Shown: positions 18,383 through 29,208, counted from the stretch's first letter. The stretch is DNA of 64,000 nt from Candidatus Nanopelagicales bacterium (GCA_018401415.1 JAGYKV010000018.1:276039-340038); one strand, 5' to 3'. Translations and numbers: made by a program. Notes: a model not told the origin generated them from the letters alone.

Positions 18383-19690
18383 ATGAGATCAATGGCGGCG
18401 GTGCTTGTGTGTGCGGTGGCACTGACGCTAATTCAGTCACCCACCAGCGCAGTGAATCCGCGGATTGTGGGCGGGACTCCCACCCAAATTTCACAGGTGC
18501 CATGGCAGGTGGCCATTACCGCGAGTGGGAATTTATGTGGTGGATCTCTGATCAGCACTGAATGGGTTGTCACCGCCGCACATTGTGTAACCGAGAAGGT
18601 GCCGGCATCCGTACTCGTGTACGCGGGTATTGACCGACTGTCGCAACGCTCAGAAGCGAATAGATCATCGGTCTCAAGAATCGTGATCCATCCGAATTGG
18701 AATAACTCGATCTACACCGCAGATATAGCGCTGCTTCAATTGAGTGCCCCTATTACCTTGACTGACAAAGTGCAATTGATTTCACTGCCGTCCAATGTGG
18801 ATCCGGGAACGTGGCCAGCCCAAGGGGTTCCCGCCACCGTGAGCGGTTGGGGGGCCACCTCCTTCGCGGGGGTCGTGAGTGACCAACTCAATTCAGCCAA
18901 TATTTCGATTCTTACTGGACCAGGTGTGGACACCTGTGGGGGCTATGGCAGTGATTTCACGTCGAATGATGATATTTGCGCAGGAACTCCTTCAGGTCAG
19001 ATTGATACATGCGCGGGTGATAGTGGTGGACCACTTGTTATTTCCGAATCGGGATCGCCGGTGCTTGCCGGGGTGACCAGCGTGGGCAATGAATGCGCAT
19101 TGCCCAATTTCCCCGGTATCTATACCAGAGTTACGTCCTACTTAAGCTGGATTAGGGAGTTTGTACCGGAGCCTGCCGCGATCCCCGGGGCGCCCTTCGA
19201 TGTCACTGCAATGGCCAGTGCGAAAGGTAAGGTGCTTGTTCAATGGCAGACACCACCAACTTCTGTTGGTAATTCAGCGGTTTCCTACACGGTGTCAACA
19301 CTGGAATCGGATTCAACTTTGAAGGAAGTGTGTAAATCCACTGTTCCTCAATGCAGAACTACTTTCAAGCAGTTCGGTAAACCCGTAACTCTTGTTGTTC
19401 AGTCTAAAACCTCCGGTGGCATTAGTGCGTTATCCCCTCCGGCTGTAGTGGTACCTGTCAACGCGGTGAGTTCGGTCGGCACAACCTTGAGTGCCGGTCG
19501 AGTGGCGAATCTGGCAGGACTCTCGCGTGCTCAAGCAAAAAATGCTTCAATCAAAGTTGTGAAGTCATCTCGAGGTACGTGCACCGCGACCGCCAGAGGC
19601 GTACGCATGAAAGCCGAAGGGTTGTGTGCGTTGATTGTTCAACCGGCCGCGCAGAAAAGTCGCGCACCCGCGTTTATTGAGATTCGCTAG
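18383..19690 (+). CDS. Secreted trypsin-like serine protease (S1) with a fibronectin III-like domain
   Basis: The 435-residue protein has a signal peptide of about 23 residues and a short propeptide, then RIVGGTPTQ, the classical activation site of S1 proteases. Catalytic residues are in place: His67 in TAAHC, Asp114 in TADIALL and Ser214 in DTCAGDSGGPLV. The Asp at DTCAGDSGG (six before the Ser) predicts trypsin-like cleavage after Arg or Lys. After about residue 265 there is a fibronectin III-like segment and a basic, Ala-rich tail. Autoactivation after export is typical of the family. It follows glgC closely but has no functional link to it. Confidence 0.92.
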   Translation: MRSMAAVLVCAVALTLIQSPTSAVNPRIVGGTPTQISQVPWQVAITASGNLCGGSLISTEWVVTAAHCVTEKVPASVLVYAGIDRLSQRSEANRSSVSRIVIHPNWNNSIYTADIALLQLSAPITLTDKVQLISLPSNVDPGTWPAQGVPATVSGWGATSFAGVVSDQLNSANISILTGPGVDTCGGYGSDFTSNDDICAGTPSGQIDTCAGDSGGPLVISESGSPVLAGVTSVGNECALPNFPGIYTRVTSYLSWIREFVPEPAAIPGAPFDVTAMASAKGKVLVQWQTPPTSVGNSAVSYTVSTLESDSTLKEVCKSTVPQCRTTFKQFGKPVTLVVQSKTSGGISALSPPAVVVPVNAVSSVGTTLSAGRVANLAGLSRAQAKNASIKVVKSSRGTCTATARGVRMKAEGLCALIVQPAAQKSRAPAFIEIR

Positions 19691-19692
19691 TG

Positions 19693-20367
19693 CTACTGGT
19701 TTCCGGGGACTTCGATCGGATCAACAGGATCCGCGAGGTTTAAAACTGTTCCGAAATCCGATAAACGAATGAGACTTACCCGTTGGTATCCGGGACAGTC
19801 GAATTCCTTAGTGATTTCGGTGATCAAGCCGGATTCGTTGAGAGAAACCTGTACCGCGATCACGCTTGGACACTCGGCCGGAATGCTGACCAATTCCTCT
19901 TCAGAGAAATTCAATCCACTATCAATGGTGAGTGGTAGTTGACCACTGAGGGTGCTCCCGGAAGTCGCATCAAGTTCACTCAATCCCGAAAGTGGCGAAA
20001 TGGCGCCAGATGTTGGAGTAACGGTTCCCACAGGCGCAAGGAACCAGGATCCATCGATCTGGGAATACAGGCCGTCTTTGGTCTGAAGTTCAGTGAGTTC
20101 TGTACCGGTTGCAAGATTTGTCCACGTGATCTGTCCTGTTCCCGAAGTGAGAGAGACGGAACCGGCACCGATCAAAGTTTCCGAATCGCTGACAACCTCG
20201 GCTGACAGTTTTGCCGTTCCTCGAGAAGCCGTAGCCTCGATGGCATTAGCCAGTTCATTGGGAGAAGGGCTAGCTTCCGGATTTGCCGTCGGAGTGGTGG
20301 AGCAACCCGCGAGGGTTACTACCGCGACCGCGAGAGCCATCCATGTGGTGATTGCGGCTCGTTTCAT
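19693..20367 (-). CDS. Putative lipoprotein, LppX/LprG-like
   Basis: I chose the ATG at 20367 (MKRAAITTW), which gives a lipoprotein signal peptide with lipobox LAGC near residue 20. An in-frame start further upstream would put an unlikely charged leader in front. The mature part of about 205 residues is Ser/Thr-rich at its N-terminus. It then has regularly spaced beta segments (AKLSAEVVSDSETLIGAG, GSWFLAPVG) that resemble mycobacterial lipid-binding lipoproteins of the LppX/LprAFG family. That assignment is tentative. It ends 2 bp from the protease gene, which converges on it. Confidence 0.7.
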   Translation of the reverse strand: MKRAAITTWMALAVAVVTLAGCSTTPTANPEASPSPNELANAIEATASRGTAKLSAEVVSDSETLIGAGSVSLTSGTGQITWTNLATGTELTELQTKDGLYSQIDGSWFLAPVGTVTPTSGAISPLSGLSELDATSGSTLSGQLPLTIDSGLNFSEEELVSIPAECPSVIAVQVSLNESGLITEITKEFDCPGYQRVSLIRLSDFGTVLNLADPVDPIEVPGNQ

Positions 20368-20401
20368 GTCACTATCCCGATCCCTAGAGGAAAGACTACT
20401 T

Positions 20402-21310
20402 TTATTCGCCGAGGACATCATGTTGCTCAATATTGACAAGTGTCACGGTGCCATCGGGGTGAAATTGCCGATGTACCACGAAGAATGCAGCGGGGGAGAG
20501 TTTGGCTTCCCAGATCGAGGTCTCCAGATCAGATGAATTAAAGCCAAATTGCGCCGCAATGGCCGACATGACCGTGGTCATGACCGGTCGGTGCGAACAC
20601 AGCACGGTGGGCTGCGGATTGAGCAGCAATTCTCGAACGACCTGCGCTGTTGCGGCGGGGTTTTCTTCATTCCCTGACTCACTCAATGGATCACTCACCT
20701 CAATTTTGGTATCGAGGAATTTGGCATAGCGATGCAAGGTCTCACGACACCTGACATACGGCGATGACACAAGATTCTCGATTCCATAAGCGTCGAGTGC
20801 GTCGATGAGAATTTTGCTCTGCCGTCGACCTTTGCCAGACAAAGGGCGGAGTTCGTCCTGGGAACCAACGAAGTCACTCCTTTTCATGGCCTTGGCATGG
20901 CGGAGAACAATCAGCGGACTTGAATCGGGAAGCATTAGAGCTCGGTCGAGGAATTCAATGTCTTCTGGGTAGGTGAGTTTCTCGGACACGTTTTTGACGG
21001 GCACCCACAGGATTTTGTCCACTTCTTCGTCGGGTGCAAAGCCAACGTCTTCCCGGACTCGGGCACTCCAATAGTGAACGTGCTTGTCTCCCTCAGGAAC
21101 TTCGTATTTATCCACGCCAAGGTAGGGGCCAAGTGCCACCCTAAATCCAGTTTCTTCATCGCACTCACGCACTGCGGTTACTGGATAAATCTCAGTGCCG
21201 TCAACTTTTCCTTTTGGAAATGACCAATCGTCATAACGGGGTCGATGCACCATGAGCACCTTGTCGTCATTGATGACAACAACTCCGGCAGCCATGATCG
21301 GTTTACTCAC
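20402..21310 (-). CDS. NUDIX hydrolase fused to a SixA-type histidine phosphatase (MutT1-like)
   Basis: The start is a GTG at 21310 overlapping the CHAD gene stop (GTGAGTAA). The 302-residue protein has an N-terminal NUDIX box (GKVDGTE, seven residues, RECDEETGF) at about residues 33-55. A histidine-phosphatase domain starting LIVLRHAKAMKRSDF follows at about 130, with SHRP near residue 245 as second active-site region. This is the architecture of mycobacterial MutT1, which hydrolyses 8-oxo-dGTP and diadenosine polyphosphates. It lies in one minus-strand group with CYTH-CHAD and ppk1, like mutT1 beside ppk1 in Mycobacterium. Confidence 0.9.
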   Translation of the reverse strand: MSKPIMAAGVVVINDDKVLMVHRPRYDDWSFPKGKVDGTEIYPVTAVRECDEETGFRVALGPYLGVDKYEVPEGDKHVHYWSARVREDVGFAPDEEVDKILWVPVKNVSEKLTYPEDIEFLDRALMLPDSSPLIVLRHAKAMKRSDFVGSQDELRPLSGKGRRQSKILIDALDAYGIENLVSSPYVRCRETLHRYAKFLDTKIEVSDPLSESGNEENPAATAQVVRELLLNPQPTVLCSHRPVMTTVMSAIAAQFGFNSSDLETSIWEAKLSPAAFFVVHRQFHPDGTVTLVNIEQHDVLGE

Positions 21311-22679
21311 GGGATTCTCCGTTCGCAATACTCTCTCGGGTAGACAAGTGGCCGACGGCGGTGCCCAGTGCATAGGCCCCGGCTGCGGTGGTGTGCGGAT
21401 CCATGGCTATTCGACGAATAGTCTCCCGGATTTCAGATTGATTGTCCGGTGGATTAAGGGCTGAAGAATTGGCAAGAATCTTGTGAGATTTTTTCGGGAA
21501 AACGCGGTGGAAAATCTTTGCGGCGGTGGGTAAATCCACCGAGTCAATATTTTTCCAGATTTTTCGTGGGGTATAGGCAAGGTCGGTGACCGGCGGTACG
21601 GTTGCAAAGTCCATGAGGTCACTAAAAAAGTAGAAGTACCGGTCACTGCGCTGCGCGGCTATTGCACTGGATTGGGCGGAGATCCCTCGACGATCAAAGT
21701 AGGCCTCGATCGCGACGAGTGCCTCATGGCGATCAAGTGGATCATAAATTGTGTCAAGTGAGGCAATGGCGCGAGCATGATCAAGATGGACTTGCTCTGG
21801 TGAAGAAAGTTCGGTCACAAGCCAATTGATCTCTTCACGCAGGGTGGCAACTTCGGAGGGATCAAGGTACCTATTCACGGCTGAGAGAGCCTGTGAGGTG
21901 AAGTTAAGTTCGCGGATCAAAAATTCTGGTGAATGATCAAGGTGCGACTGAACTTCCGTTCGAATAACGGCACGAACCTGTTGGGTGAGGGCCCAGCGAA
22001 CAAGGTCGTATGGCAATGCTGATTTTTTGGGGCGAGGTAGTTTCGGGACATCGGGCTGTGCGCTGGCAATGGCACCGAAACCCGCTGATGCTTTACTGAC
22101 CGAACTTGGTGTGGCTCCTGCTGCTTCGAGAAGATTTCTGAGTTTCTTAGCCACTCGAAGCCCGGAATCCGAAAGAAGTTCCACCTCGACTTCATGAAAG
22201 GAGTCGACCAGATTTTCACCGCGATACACCTGCACGTGGTCACTGACAACTTCAACGACCCTTTCATTGGATACGGAAATAAAAAATGGGGTGCGGGCCG
22301 TAATGACCCGCGCAAGTGGAACGACTTCAGAATCACGCAGGAGAGCTCCAATCATGGCAATGAACTGGGCAGGTGGATCACCAGCCGTCCCGTCGACATG
22401 AAGCTCGCTGCGCACGCTGGCTCCCGCAGAGATTCCCGAGTCAAAAACTGGAATTTTCAAGTGCCAGCCGTCGTCTGACCCACCTGTTCGGTGGCGCATG
22501 GTGATCCCCCATCGCATGAGGGTGGCAGCCGTGGTGTCGAAGTAGGTGGCCGACATGTTCCGAATGGGGGCGCTCTCGCAGTCAAAGTTGGCCTTGACCA
22601 GGGGCTCGAGTGAAAAATCCTCGGGAACTCGGAATTTGAACTCCACCTCAAGGTGGGTCCGCGTTCCCGTGTCGCTCAT
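21303..22679 (-). CDS. CYTH-CHAD domain polyphosphate-associated protein
   Basis: The 458-residue protein begins with a CYTH (triphosphate tunnel) domain marked by the ExExK motif EVEFK (residues 11-15), ATYFDT and LRHRTG-like RHRTGGSDDGWHLKIP. From about residue 220 a CHAD domain follows, helical and rich in conserved His/Arg (VRAVIRTEVQSHLDHSP, DHARAIASLDTIYDPLDRHEALVAIEAYFDRR). CHAD domains bind inorganic polyphosphate and CYTH domains act on triphosphates. The position directly between ppk1 and the NUDIX/SixA gene supports a role in polyphosphate storage or use. Confidence 0.92.
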   Translation of the reverse strand: MSDTGTRTHLEVEFKFRVPEDFSLEPLVKANFDCESAPIRNMSATYFDTTAATLMRWGITMRHRTGGSDDGWHLKIPVFDSGISAGASVRSELHVDGTAGDPPAQFIAMIGALLRDSEVVPLARVITARTPFFISVSNERVVEVVSDHVQVYRGENLVDSFHEVEVELLSDSGLRVAKKLRNLLEAAGATPSSVSKASAGFGAIASAQPDVPKLPRPKKSALPYDLVRWALTQQVRAVIRTEVQSHLDHSPEFLIRELNFTSQALSAVNRYLDPSEVATLREEINWLVTELSSPEQVHLDHARAIASLDTIYDPLDRHEALVAIEAYFDRRGISAQSSAIAAQRSDRYFYFFSDLMDFATVPPVTDLAYTPRKIWKNIDSVDLPTAAKIFHRVFPKKSHKILANSSALNPPDNQSEIRETIRRIAMDPHTTAAGAYALGTAVGHLSTRESIANGESRE

Positions 22680-22702
22680 GCTCCTAACCTATCTGCCGGA
22701 GA

Positions 22703-24886
22703 TCAAACCCGATCCCCGATTACCTCAAGTTCACCGATGGCCTCCAGTGCCGAACCACGACGGCTCTTAATCGCGATCAAAAGCTCCTGAATGTCGGTCA
22801 GTCGGGTGCCGTCTTCTGCAAAAAGTCGGCGAGTCCAGGTGCCATCGGAGTTGAGATCCCACGCCGCGGTGGACGGAGCGAAACCGAGGTCCAAAATCCC
22901 CTCAACCTCCGCAATGTGCTCAGGATCGGCCAAACTCACCAGAGTTTCCACCCGCCGGTCAAGATTGCGATGCATGAGGTCGGCGGAACCGATCCACACC
23001 GATGGGTTGCCCCCGTTGGTGAAGGCGTACACCCGACTGTGCTCTAGGAATCGACCCAGAATGCTGATCACCCGGATGGTGTCGCTCAGCCCGGGAACAC
23101 CGGGACGCAAGGCACAAATTCCGCGGACCCAGACTTCCACCGGAACGCCGGCCATGGATGCCCGATACAGGGAATCAATGATTGCTTCGTCTACGAGCGA
23201 GTTGCACTTGATGCGGATTCCCGAGGGCCTTCCTTCGATGTGGTGCTCGATCTCGCGTTCAATCCGAGCGATGAGTCCATTGCGCACGGAGTGAGGTGCA
23301 ACGAGAAGACGATTGTAATCGGTGTTCAATGAATACCCGGACAGAACATTAAAGAGATTGGAGACGTCCTCACCAACTTCAGGGTTGCAGGTGAGCAGAC
23401 CAAAGTCTTCATAGAGTCGGGCCGTTTTCGGGTGATAGTTACCCGTTCCAATATGGCAATAGCGACGCAATTGATCTCCATCGTTTCTAACCACCATGGA
23501 TAATTTGCTGTGAGTTTTTAAACCAACCAAACCGTAAACAACGTGGACACCAGCCTGCTCCAGTTTGCGCGCCCAATCAATGTTGTTTTGTTCGTCAAAT
23601 CGCGCCTTGATTTCCACGAGGGCAAGAACTTGCTTACCTTCTTCCGCAGCCTGAATCAAAGCATCGACAATGGGGGAATCACCGGATGTTCGGTACAGAG
23701 TTTGTTTGATGGCGAGTACAGCGGGGTCGTGTGCTGCCTGTTCAAGAAAGAGTTGAACACTCGTTGAGAACGAGTCATAGGGGTGGTGCAGGAGAACATC
23801 TTTTTCCCGCACAATGCTAAAGATGTCAGGTTCCGTGGCACTCTCGACATCAGAGAGTGCGCGCGATGTTTTGGGAACAAATTTGCGTTGTTTGAGGTCA
23901 TCGCGATCTAGCCCAACAATGGTCCACAGGCCAGTGAGATCTAGTGGGCCAGGGAGACGAAACACTTCAAGTTCAGTGATATCTAATTCGCTCACCAAGA
24001 GTTCCAGGACATAGGGATCAATATTCTCTTCAACCTCGAGGCGAACGGGAGGACCGAAACGCCTGCGGACCAACTCGCGTTCCAAGGCCTTGAGTAGATT
24101 CTCTGCGTCGTCTTCCTCGACTTCAACATCTTCATTGCGCGTGACTCTGAATGCATGGTGCTCGCAGATTTCCATTCCAGGAAATAACTCATTTAAGTGA
24201 GCGGCAATAACATCTTCGAGCGGAACGTATCGTTGCGGGGAAACTTGAAGGAACCTCGGAAGCAGCGGTGGAACTTTGACACGAGCGAAGAGTTTATTTC
24301 CCGATGTTGGATTACGAACAACCACGGCGAGGTTGAGTGAGAGCCCACTGATATAGGGGAATGGGTGCGAGGGGTCAACGGCCAACGGGGTGAGTACCGG
24401 AAAAATTTGAGCATCGAAGAAAAGATCCATGTCTGTCTTCTCAGAGGGTGTGAGTTGTTCCCAACGAAGCACTTCAATTCCGGCAGCCATGAGTTCCGGG
24501 CGGATCATGTTCAAAAAGAAGTCAGCCTGTTGCCGCTGCAGGGCATATGCGCGTTCCCAAATATTCTCTAAAACTTCACGGGGGGTGAGTCCACTCGCTG
24601 CACGCACGGCAATTCCGGTAGCAATACGGCGCTTGAGACCGGCAACGCGCACCATGAAGAACTCGTCGAGGTTGCTCGCAAAAATCGCCAGGAACTTGGT
24701 GCGGTCCAATAGTGGCAGATATGGATCCTCGGATAACTCCAGAACCCGCTTATTGAAGGCGAGCCACGATAGTTCTCGATCTAGGAATCGATCTGCGGGG
24801 AGATCCGAGGTCAGATCATCGCGCAAAATAATGGCGGCCATTTCACTGGTCGGGGGGCCATCGGCATTGAAATCCGAAATACTCAT
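22703..24886 (-). CDS. ppk: Polyphosphate kinase 1
   Basis: PPK1 polymerises the gamma-phosphate of ATP into polyphosphate and runs the reverse reaction. The 727-residue length is typical. Visible features are the N-terminal [19 protein letters not shown], the motif HHPYDSF in the catalytic core, [24 protein letters not shown] and the phosphohistidine region around [36 protein letters not shown] near the end matches the second conserved His segment. It heads a minus-strand group with CYTH-CHAD and NUDIX/SixA, after mshD and the GlnR-like regulator. Confidence 0.97.
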   Translation of the reverse strand: MSISDFNADGPPTSEMAAIILRDDLTSDLPADRFLDRELSWLAFNKRVLELSEDPYLPLLDRTKFLAIFASNLDEFFMVRVAGLKRRIATGIAVRAASGLTPREVLENIWERAYALQRQQADFFLNMIRPELMAAGIEVLRWEQLTPSEKTDMDLFFDAQIFPVLTPLAVDPSHPFPYISGLSLNLAVVVRNPTSGNKLFARVKVPPLLPRFLQVSPQRYVPLEDVIAAHLNELFPGMEICEHHAFRVTRNEDVEVEEDDAENLLKALERELVRRRFGPPVRLEVEENIDPYVLELLVSELDITELEVFRLPGPLDLTGLWTIVGLDRDDLKQRKFVPKTSRALSDVESATEPDIFSIVREKDVLLHHPYDSFSTSVQLFLEQAAHDPAVLAIKQTLYRTSGDSPIVDALIQAAEEGKQVLALVEIKARFDEQNNIDWARKLEQAGVHVVYGLVGLKTHSKLSMVVRNDGDQLRRYCHIGTGNYHPKTARLYEDFGLLTCNPEVGEDVSNLFNVLSGYSLNTDYNRLLVAPHSVRNGLIARIEREIEHHIEGRPSGIRIKCNSLVDEAIIDSLYRASMAGVPVEVWVRGICALRPGVPGLSDTIRVISILGRFLEHSRVYAFTNGGNPSVWIGSADLMHRNLDRRVETLVSLADPEHIAEVEGILDLGFAPSTAAWDLNSDGTWTRRLFAEDGTRLTDIQELLIAIKSRRGSALEAIGELEVIGDRV

Positions 24887-24967
24887 GTACGTATCGTCCC
24901 ATGCCTTGGTGCCCGGTGAGTAAACAAGAGATTGACTGAGTGGAAATTAGCCCCAGGTTGGTGGGCA

Positions 24968-25906
24968 TTAGCCCCGGCGGTACAGCACATCTGTGTCCCA
25001 GTGCACGAATCCAAGCCCCTCGTACAGGGCAATGGCCCGGGTGTTGTCCGCATCGACATAGAGCATGGCCTGGGTCAAACCCAACTTGCGCAGATAGGTC
25101 AACCCTTCGAGGGACAAAGCCCGACCGAGACCGGAAATATGAGCTTCAGGGTCCACTGCGAGCACATATATCTCGCCGATGGGCTGATGCTGGTGGGATC
25201 CGTCTGGGTGTGCGCTGCCACCGTGAACCTTGGTCCAATGGAACCCGACGAGCGCGGAATCACTCACTCGCTCAGCAACGAAGAACCCCTGGGGGTTGAA
25301 CCAGGATTCCTGAAGCCGAAGTTCAAGATCCTGTCGAGTCCAAGAACCTTGATCGGGTAGTTCGACAAAGGCCCGGCGATTGACATCCAGCCACGCATCT
25401 GTGTCGCGATCAACTTCGAATGTTCGAATGCGCACATTGTCTGGTAGATCAATACTGGGAAGTGGGGCGAATAACGAGCGGCGCATTTGCCATAAGGATC
25501 GTTGAGTGTTGAATTCCATGGCTTGGGCGAGTTCGCGGGCGCCACTTGTCTCACCGTGTGACCACAAGCGCAGCCGGCCGTCAGGTGAAATGCCGATAGC
25601 TTTTTCCACCAAAGCACGACCAATTCCGGTGTGCCGGTGTTCGGGTGACACCACCAATTCCGCGCTGGCACCTTGCACAATGTCCGTGATGTCCACATGT
25701 GCGTAACCTGTAACGGCACCGGAAGAATCAATTGCTAGAACATGATGTCCATGTAGGTCGCCACCGTGCTGAAGATGCAACCAGGCATGTTCACTGAGTG
25801 GCCATGAGCCGTCAACCCGCGATGCAGATTCGATGAGTGAACTCACCGCAGAAATTTCAGAGGAATCGAGGTGGTTACGTACAACCATTTCAATAGGAGT
25901 GGACAC
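24968..25906 (-). CDS. mshD: Mycothiol synthase
   Basis: MshD acetylates Cys-GlcN-Ins, the last step of mycothiol synthesis. The 312-residue protein has two GNAT domains. The first carries ELVVSPEHRHTGIGRALVEKA (acetyl-CoA binding, about residues 85-105). The second carries IYVLAVDPEAHISGLGRALSLEGLTYL and ends with MLYVDADNTRAIALYEGLGFVHWDTDVLY, highly typical of MshD. It is followed, in transcription order, by ppk1 and preceded by the GlnR-like regulator, as in Mycobacterium where mshD adjoins glnR. With mshA at 40-41 kb it shows that the organism makes mycothiol. Confidence 0.93.
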   Translation of the reverse strand: MSTPIEMVVRNHLDSSEISAVSSLIESASRVDGSWPLSEHAWLHLQHGGDLHGHHVLAIDSSGAVTGYAHVDITDIVQGASAELVVSPEHRHTGIGRALVEKAIGISPDGRLRLWSHGETSGARELAQAMEFNTQRSLWQMRRSLFAPLPSIDLPDNVRIRTFEVDRDTDAWLDVNRRAFVELPDQGSWTRQDLELRLQESWFNPQGFFVAERVSDSALVGFHWTKVHGGSAHPDGSHQHQPIGEIYVLAVDPEAHISGLGRALSLEGLTYLRKLGLTQAMLYVDADNTRAIALYEGLGFVHWDTDVLYRRG

Positions 25907-25920
25907 GTTCCACGTCCTAT

Positions 25921-26652
25921 TTACTGAAGGGTCTTGAGTGAGGTGGCGGGCTCAGAAAGGTCTCGGGGTTCGGTCGCATCTGTGACAAACCGATAACCAA
26001 CATTGCGCACGGTTCCAATTACTGCTTCGTGTTCAGATCCCAATTTGGCTCGAAGACGACGAACGTGAACATCGACGGTGCGTGTGCCGCCAAAGTAGTC
26101 ATAGCCCCAGACCTCTTGTAACAGGATTGCCCGGGTGAAAACACGACCCGGGTGGTGAGCCAAATATTTGAGCAACTCGAATTCTTTGAACGTGAGATCT
26201 AGTGGGCGCCCACGCAATCGCACCGAGTAGCTCACTTCGTCAATATGCAAGTCACCCAGGTTGAGTTGTTCCGGATTTGTTTCGGCCTGAATACCTAGCG
26301 CTTCTGCGCGTCGGGCAACGGCAACTCGCAGTCGGGCCTCAAGTTCGGCGGGAGATGTTGTGTTGAGCATGAAGTCGTCGAGTCCCCAGTCTCCCTGAAC
26401 TGCGGTCAGGTTTGCCTCGGTCGTGATCAGGATGATGGGGGCTCCGGCCCCGGTGTCGCACAGAAGACGGGTGAAACTTCGGACCGCCGGCAAATCAAGT
26501 CGACCATCGACTAAGAGGACATCGGCGGAATCAACGGCAAGCAGTGAAGTGGGTTCGGCACTGAGCACCTTTACCTGGTGATTGAGCAGTACAAGTGAGG
26601 GCAGTACTTCGGCAGAGGAGTGCATGGCACGCGTCAGGAGGATGAGCCGCAT
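25921..26652 (-). CDS. GlnR-like orphan OmpR-family response regulator
   Basis: The start is the second ATG (26652, MRLILLTR), which has GGAGGG at proper spacing; the ATG six bases earlier touches that site. The 243-residue protein has a receiver-like domain with Asp49 in LLVDGRLD but lacks the usual N-terminal acidic pair (LLTRAMHS instead), so ordinary phosphorylation is doubtful. The C-terminal winged helix is canonical ([53 protein letters not shown]). An atypical receiver, no kinase nearby and the mshD neighbour all match GlnR, the nitrogen regulator of actinobacteria. Function is inferred. Confidence 0.82.
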   Translation of the reverse strand: MRLILLTRAMHSSAEVLPSLVLLNHQVKVLSAEPTSLLAVDSADVLLVDGRLDLPAVRSFTRLLCDTGAGAPIILITTEANLTAVQGDWGLDDFMLNTTSPAELEARLRVAVARRAEALGIQAETNPEQLNLGDLHIDEVSYSVRLRGRPLDLTFKEFELLKYLAHHPGRVFTRAILLQEVWGYDYFGGTRTVDVHVRRLRAKLGSEHEAVIGTVRNVGYRFVTDATEPRDLSEPATSLKTLQ

Positions 26653-26818
26653 TGGCATCCCTCCCTTCCCTAGGCTGGCAAGGATAGTCGCTGGGGAATT
26701 TCTGGGACAAGCGGCAAGGGACGGCCACCGCGAGGGTCCATTCGGCGCGCGGCTCAATTGCGCTGTTCCAGGCATGTCGCTCGACAGGGTTTAGTACATT
26801 TAAGTCGAAGGGGAAACC

Positions 26819-29208
26819 ATGGATAACGCGACAAGATCAGAGTTCACGACACTTGATGAAATTCAGCAGCGAGTCCTCTGGCTTGCCGTGCGCATGATTG
26901 ATCATGCAAACCGTGAACGTGAGACAGGTGACGGAGTCAAAGTAGGTGGTCACCAGGCTTCCAGTGCATCCATGGTCAGCGCTCTCACCGCCCTGTATTT
27001 TCACTATCTCGACGCAGAGGATCGAGTGGCTATCAAGCCGCACTCCTCGCCAGCGTTTCATGCGATTCAGTATTTATTGGGCAATCTCGATCGTTCCTAT
27101 CTGACCACACTTCGGGCAAAGGGTGGTTTGCAGTCTTATCCGTCTCGAACCAAAGACCCAGATGAAGTCGACTTCTCCACCGGTTCAGTTGGTCTCGGTG
27201 CAGCCGCCCCACTTTTTGCCGCAGCAACTCGCCGGTACGTGGATGCTCACTTTGGTGAACGCCCACCTGCTCGATACATCGCCTTGATTGGCGATGCCGA
27301 ACTCGATGAAGGAAATATCTGGGAAGCAATTGCCGACCATGCCACCGAGGGTCTCGGCAATGTCATGTGGATCGTTGACTTCAATCGCCAATCATTGGAT
27401 CGCGTTGTGCCGGGTATCCGACTTTCACAATGGCGTGGTCATTTTGAGGCCGCCGGCTGGCATGTTGTTGAGTTGAAGTACGGCCACCTTTTGCAGCGAG
27501 CATTTGAGCAACCGGGTGGAGATTGTCTTCGCGAGTGGATCGATGAAATGTCTAATGAGCAGTACCAGTCGCTTTTTGGTCTTCCCATTCCGGAAGTTCG
27601 TGCCCGATTCCTCGAGGGGGCTCCGCCCGAGGTTGAAGTGTTTACGCGTCACATGGGCGACCAAGAGTTGGCACTGTTGGTCAAGGATCTGGGCGGCCAC
27701 GATTTACAGTCCCTGGTTCAGGCATATGTTGAATGTGAGAAGGAGACTGACCGACCGAGTGTTGTTTTTGCCTACACCGTTAAAGGGTGGGGATTACCCA
27801 TGGCGGGAAACCCACGCAACCACTCGGCTCTGCTGTCAGCCGAACAGATTGCGACTTTGCGAACCGAAGTGGGATTAACCGAAGCGACCGAGTGGGATCG
27901 TTTTGACGCTGCGAGCAAAGCAGGAATTTTGTGTAATTCCAGGCGCGATGCACTTGTTCGCGCACCACGCGATCCCCATTTGCCGATCACGGTTCCACAC
28001 GAAGTGGGCATTCGCGCAAATAAACCCATGAGTTCCCAAGAGGCTTTTGGGCGCATTTTGGTCGATCTGTCGCGTAATGAAGAAGTCCGCCCATACTTGG
28101 TCACCACCGCACCCGATGTGGCCACAAGTACCAATCTTGGGGGCTTCATTAATCGAGTCGGAGTCTTTAGCCCAACGGAACGGCGAATGTGGTCTGAGGA
28201 TCCGGTCATGAAATGGGCAGAAGGTCCGAGTGGACAGCACATTGAACTGGGTATTTCAGAAATGAACCTGTTCCTGCTTCTCGGGCAATTAGGTTTGTCC
28301 TGGGATTTGGCTCGCCAACCCTTGCTGCCCATTGGCACCGTCTACGACCCATTTGTTCTCCGCGGACTCGACGCCTTTATTTATTCGGTGTATTCGGGAG
28401 CCAGGTTCGTTGTCGCGGGAACACCCAGTGGAGTGACTTTGGCCCCCGAAGGAGGAGCCCATCAGTCGACCATTACTCCGAGCGTGGGGTTGGAACTCCC
28501 CAATGTCACCTACATTGAACCGACGTATGCAGGTGCACTCGATTGGATGCTGTGTGACGCACTTGGTCGAATCGCTGCGGGTCCCACTCACAATCCAACG
28601 GCCACTCCCAGTGACGAAGGCTCCTACTATTTTAGGTTGACCACTCGCCCCATTGATCAGGAACCATTCACCGCGGCTCGAGATCGTTTAGGCGAACCGG
28701 TCTTGCGTCGGCAAGTTATTTCCGGCGGATATCGATTAATCGATGCATTTGCTTCCTATCCTGAACTCAATAAATTTCAGGCTGAGGGTCACCGAGTTCC
28801 GATTGTGCATTTGGTGAGTTGTGGTGCCGTCATGCCCGAGGTGATTACTGCCTCCATGGAGTTGGCAGACGAAGGCATTGCTGCTCATGTTGTCGATGTC
28901 ACCAGTCCCGATAGGTGGTACACCGCATGGCAGCGCACGGTTCGCCAGGGGTGCGCACCGCAACAACCCCGAGTTCACCGGGTGCTTTGCGCGGCGCGTT
29001 CCCCGAGCGCGCGCCAATCGTCACTATTCAAGATGGTGCCAGTCACGCCATGGCGTGGTTGGGTACCGCCTTGGGCGTTGCCGGTGTGTCACTCGGTGTC
29101 GACGCATTCGGTCAAAGTGGAACCGTCTCGGATCTTTATGAGATCAATGACCTTCAGCCGGGATCAATTGTGAATGCTGCATTGGGTGCATTAGAAACCC
29201 AAGGCTAA
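26819..29208 (+). CDS. AceE-like 2-oxo acid dehydrogenase E1 (homodimeric), frameshifted near the end
   Basis: The thiamine-diphosphate enzyme of about 796 residues starts at an ATG behind AAGGGG. It shows the ThDP motif GDAELDEGNIWEAIADHATEG with WIVDFNRQSLD (about 160-195). VKGWGLPMAGNPRNHSALL and the PYR-domain segment HIELGISEMNLFLLLGQLGLSW follow. It is shorter than E. coli AceE (about 890). The frame goes wrong after RWYTAWQRTVRQG. The normal C-terminus (VRTATTPSSPGALRGAFPER and onwards, to ALGALETQG) continues one frame back to 29208. One G is missing from the GGGG at 28948-28951. Proximity to kynU/kynA is unexplained; pyruvate or a related 2-oxo acid is the likely substrate. Confidence 0.85.

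Noticed and set aside
25000..25300. Plus-strand reading frames over mshD
   Set aside because: They lie opposite conserved GNAT motifs and have compositions typical of antisense shadows.
27772..28338. Long open frame antisense to the AceE-like gene
   Set aside because: The sense strand has full domain motifs. The antisense product is Arg/Ser-rich without recognisable features, as expected for codon-bias shadow frames.
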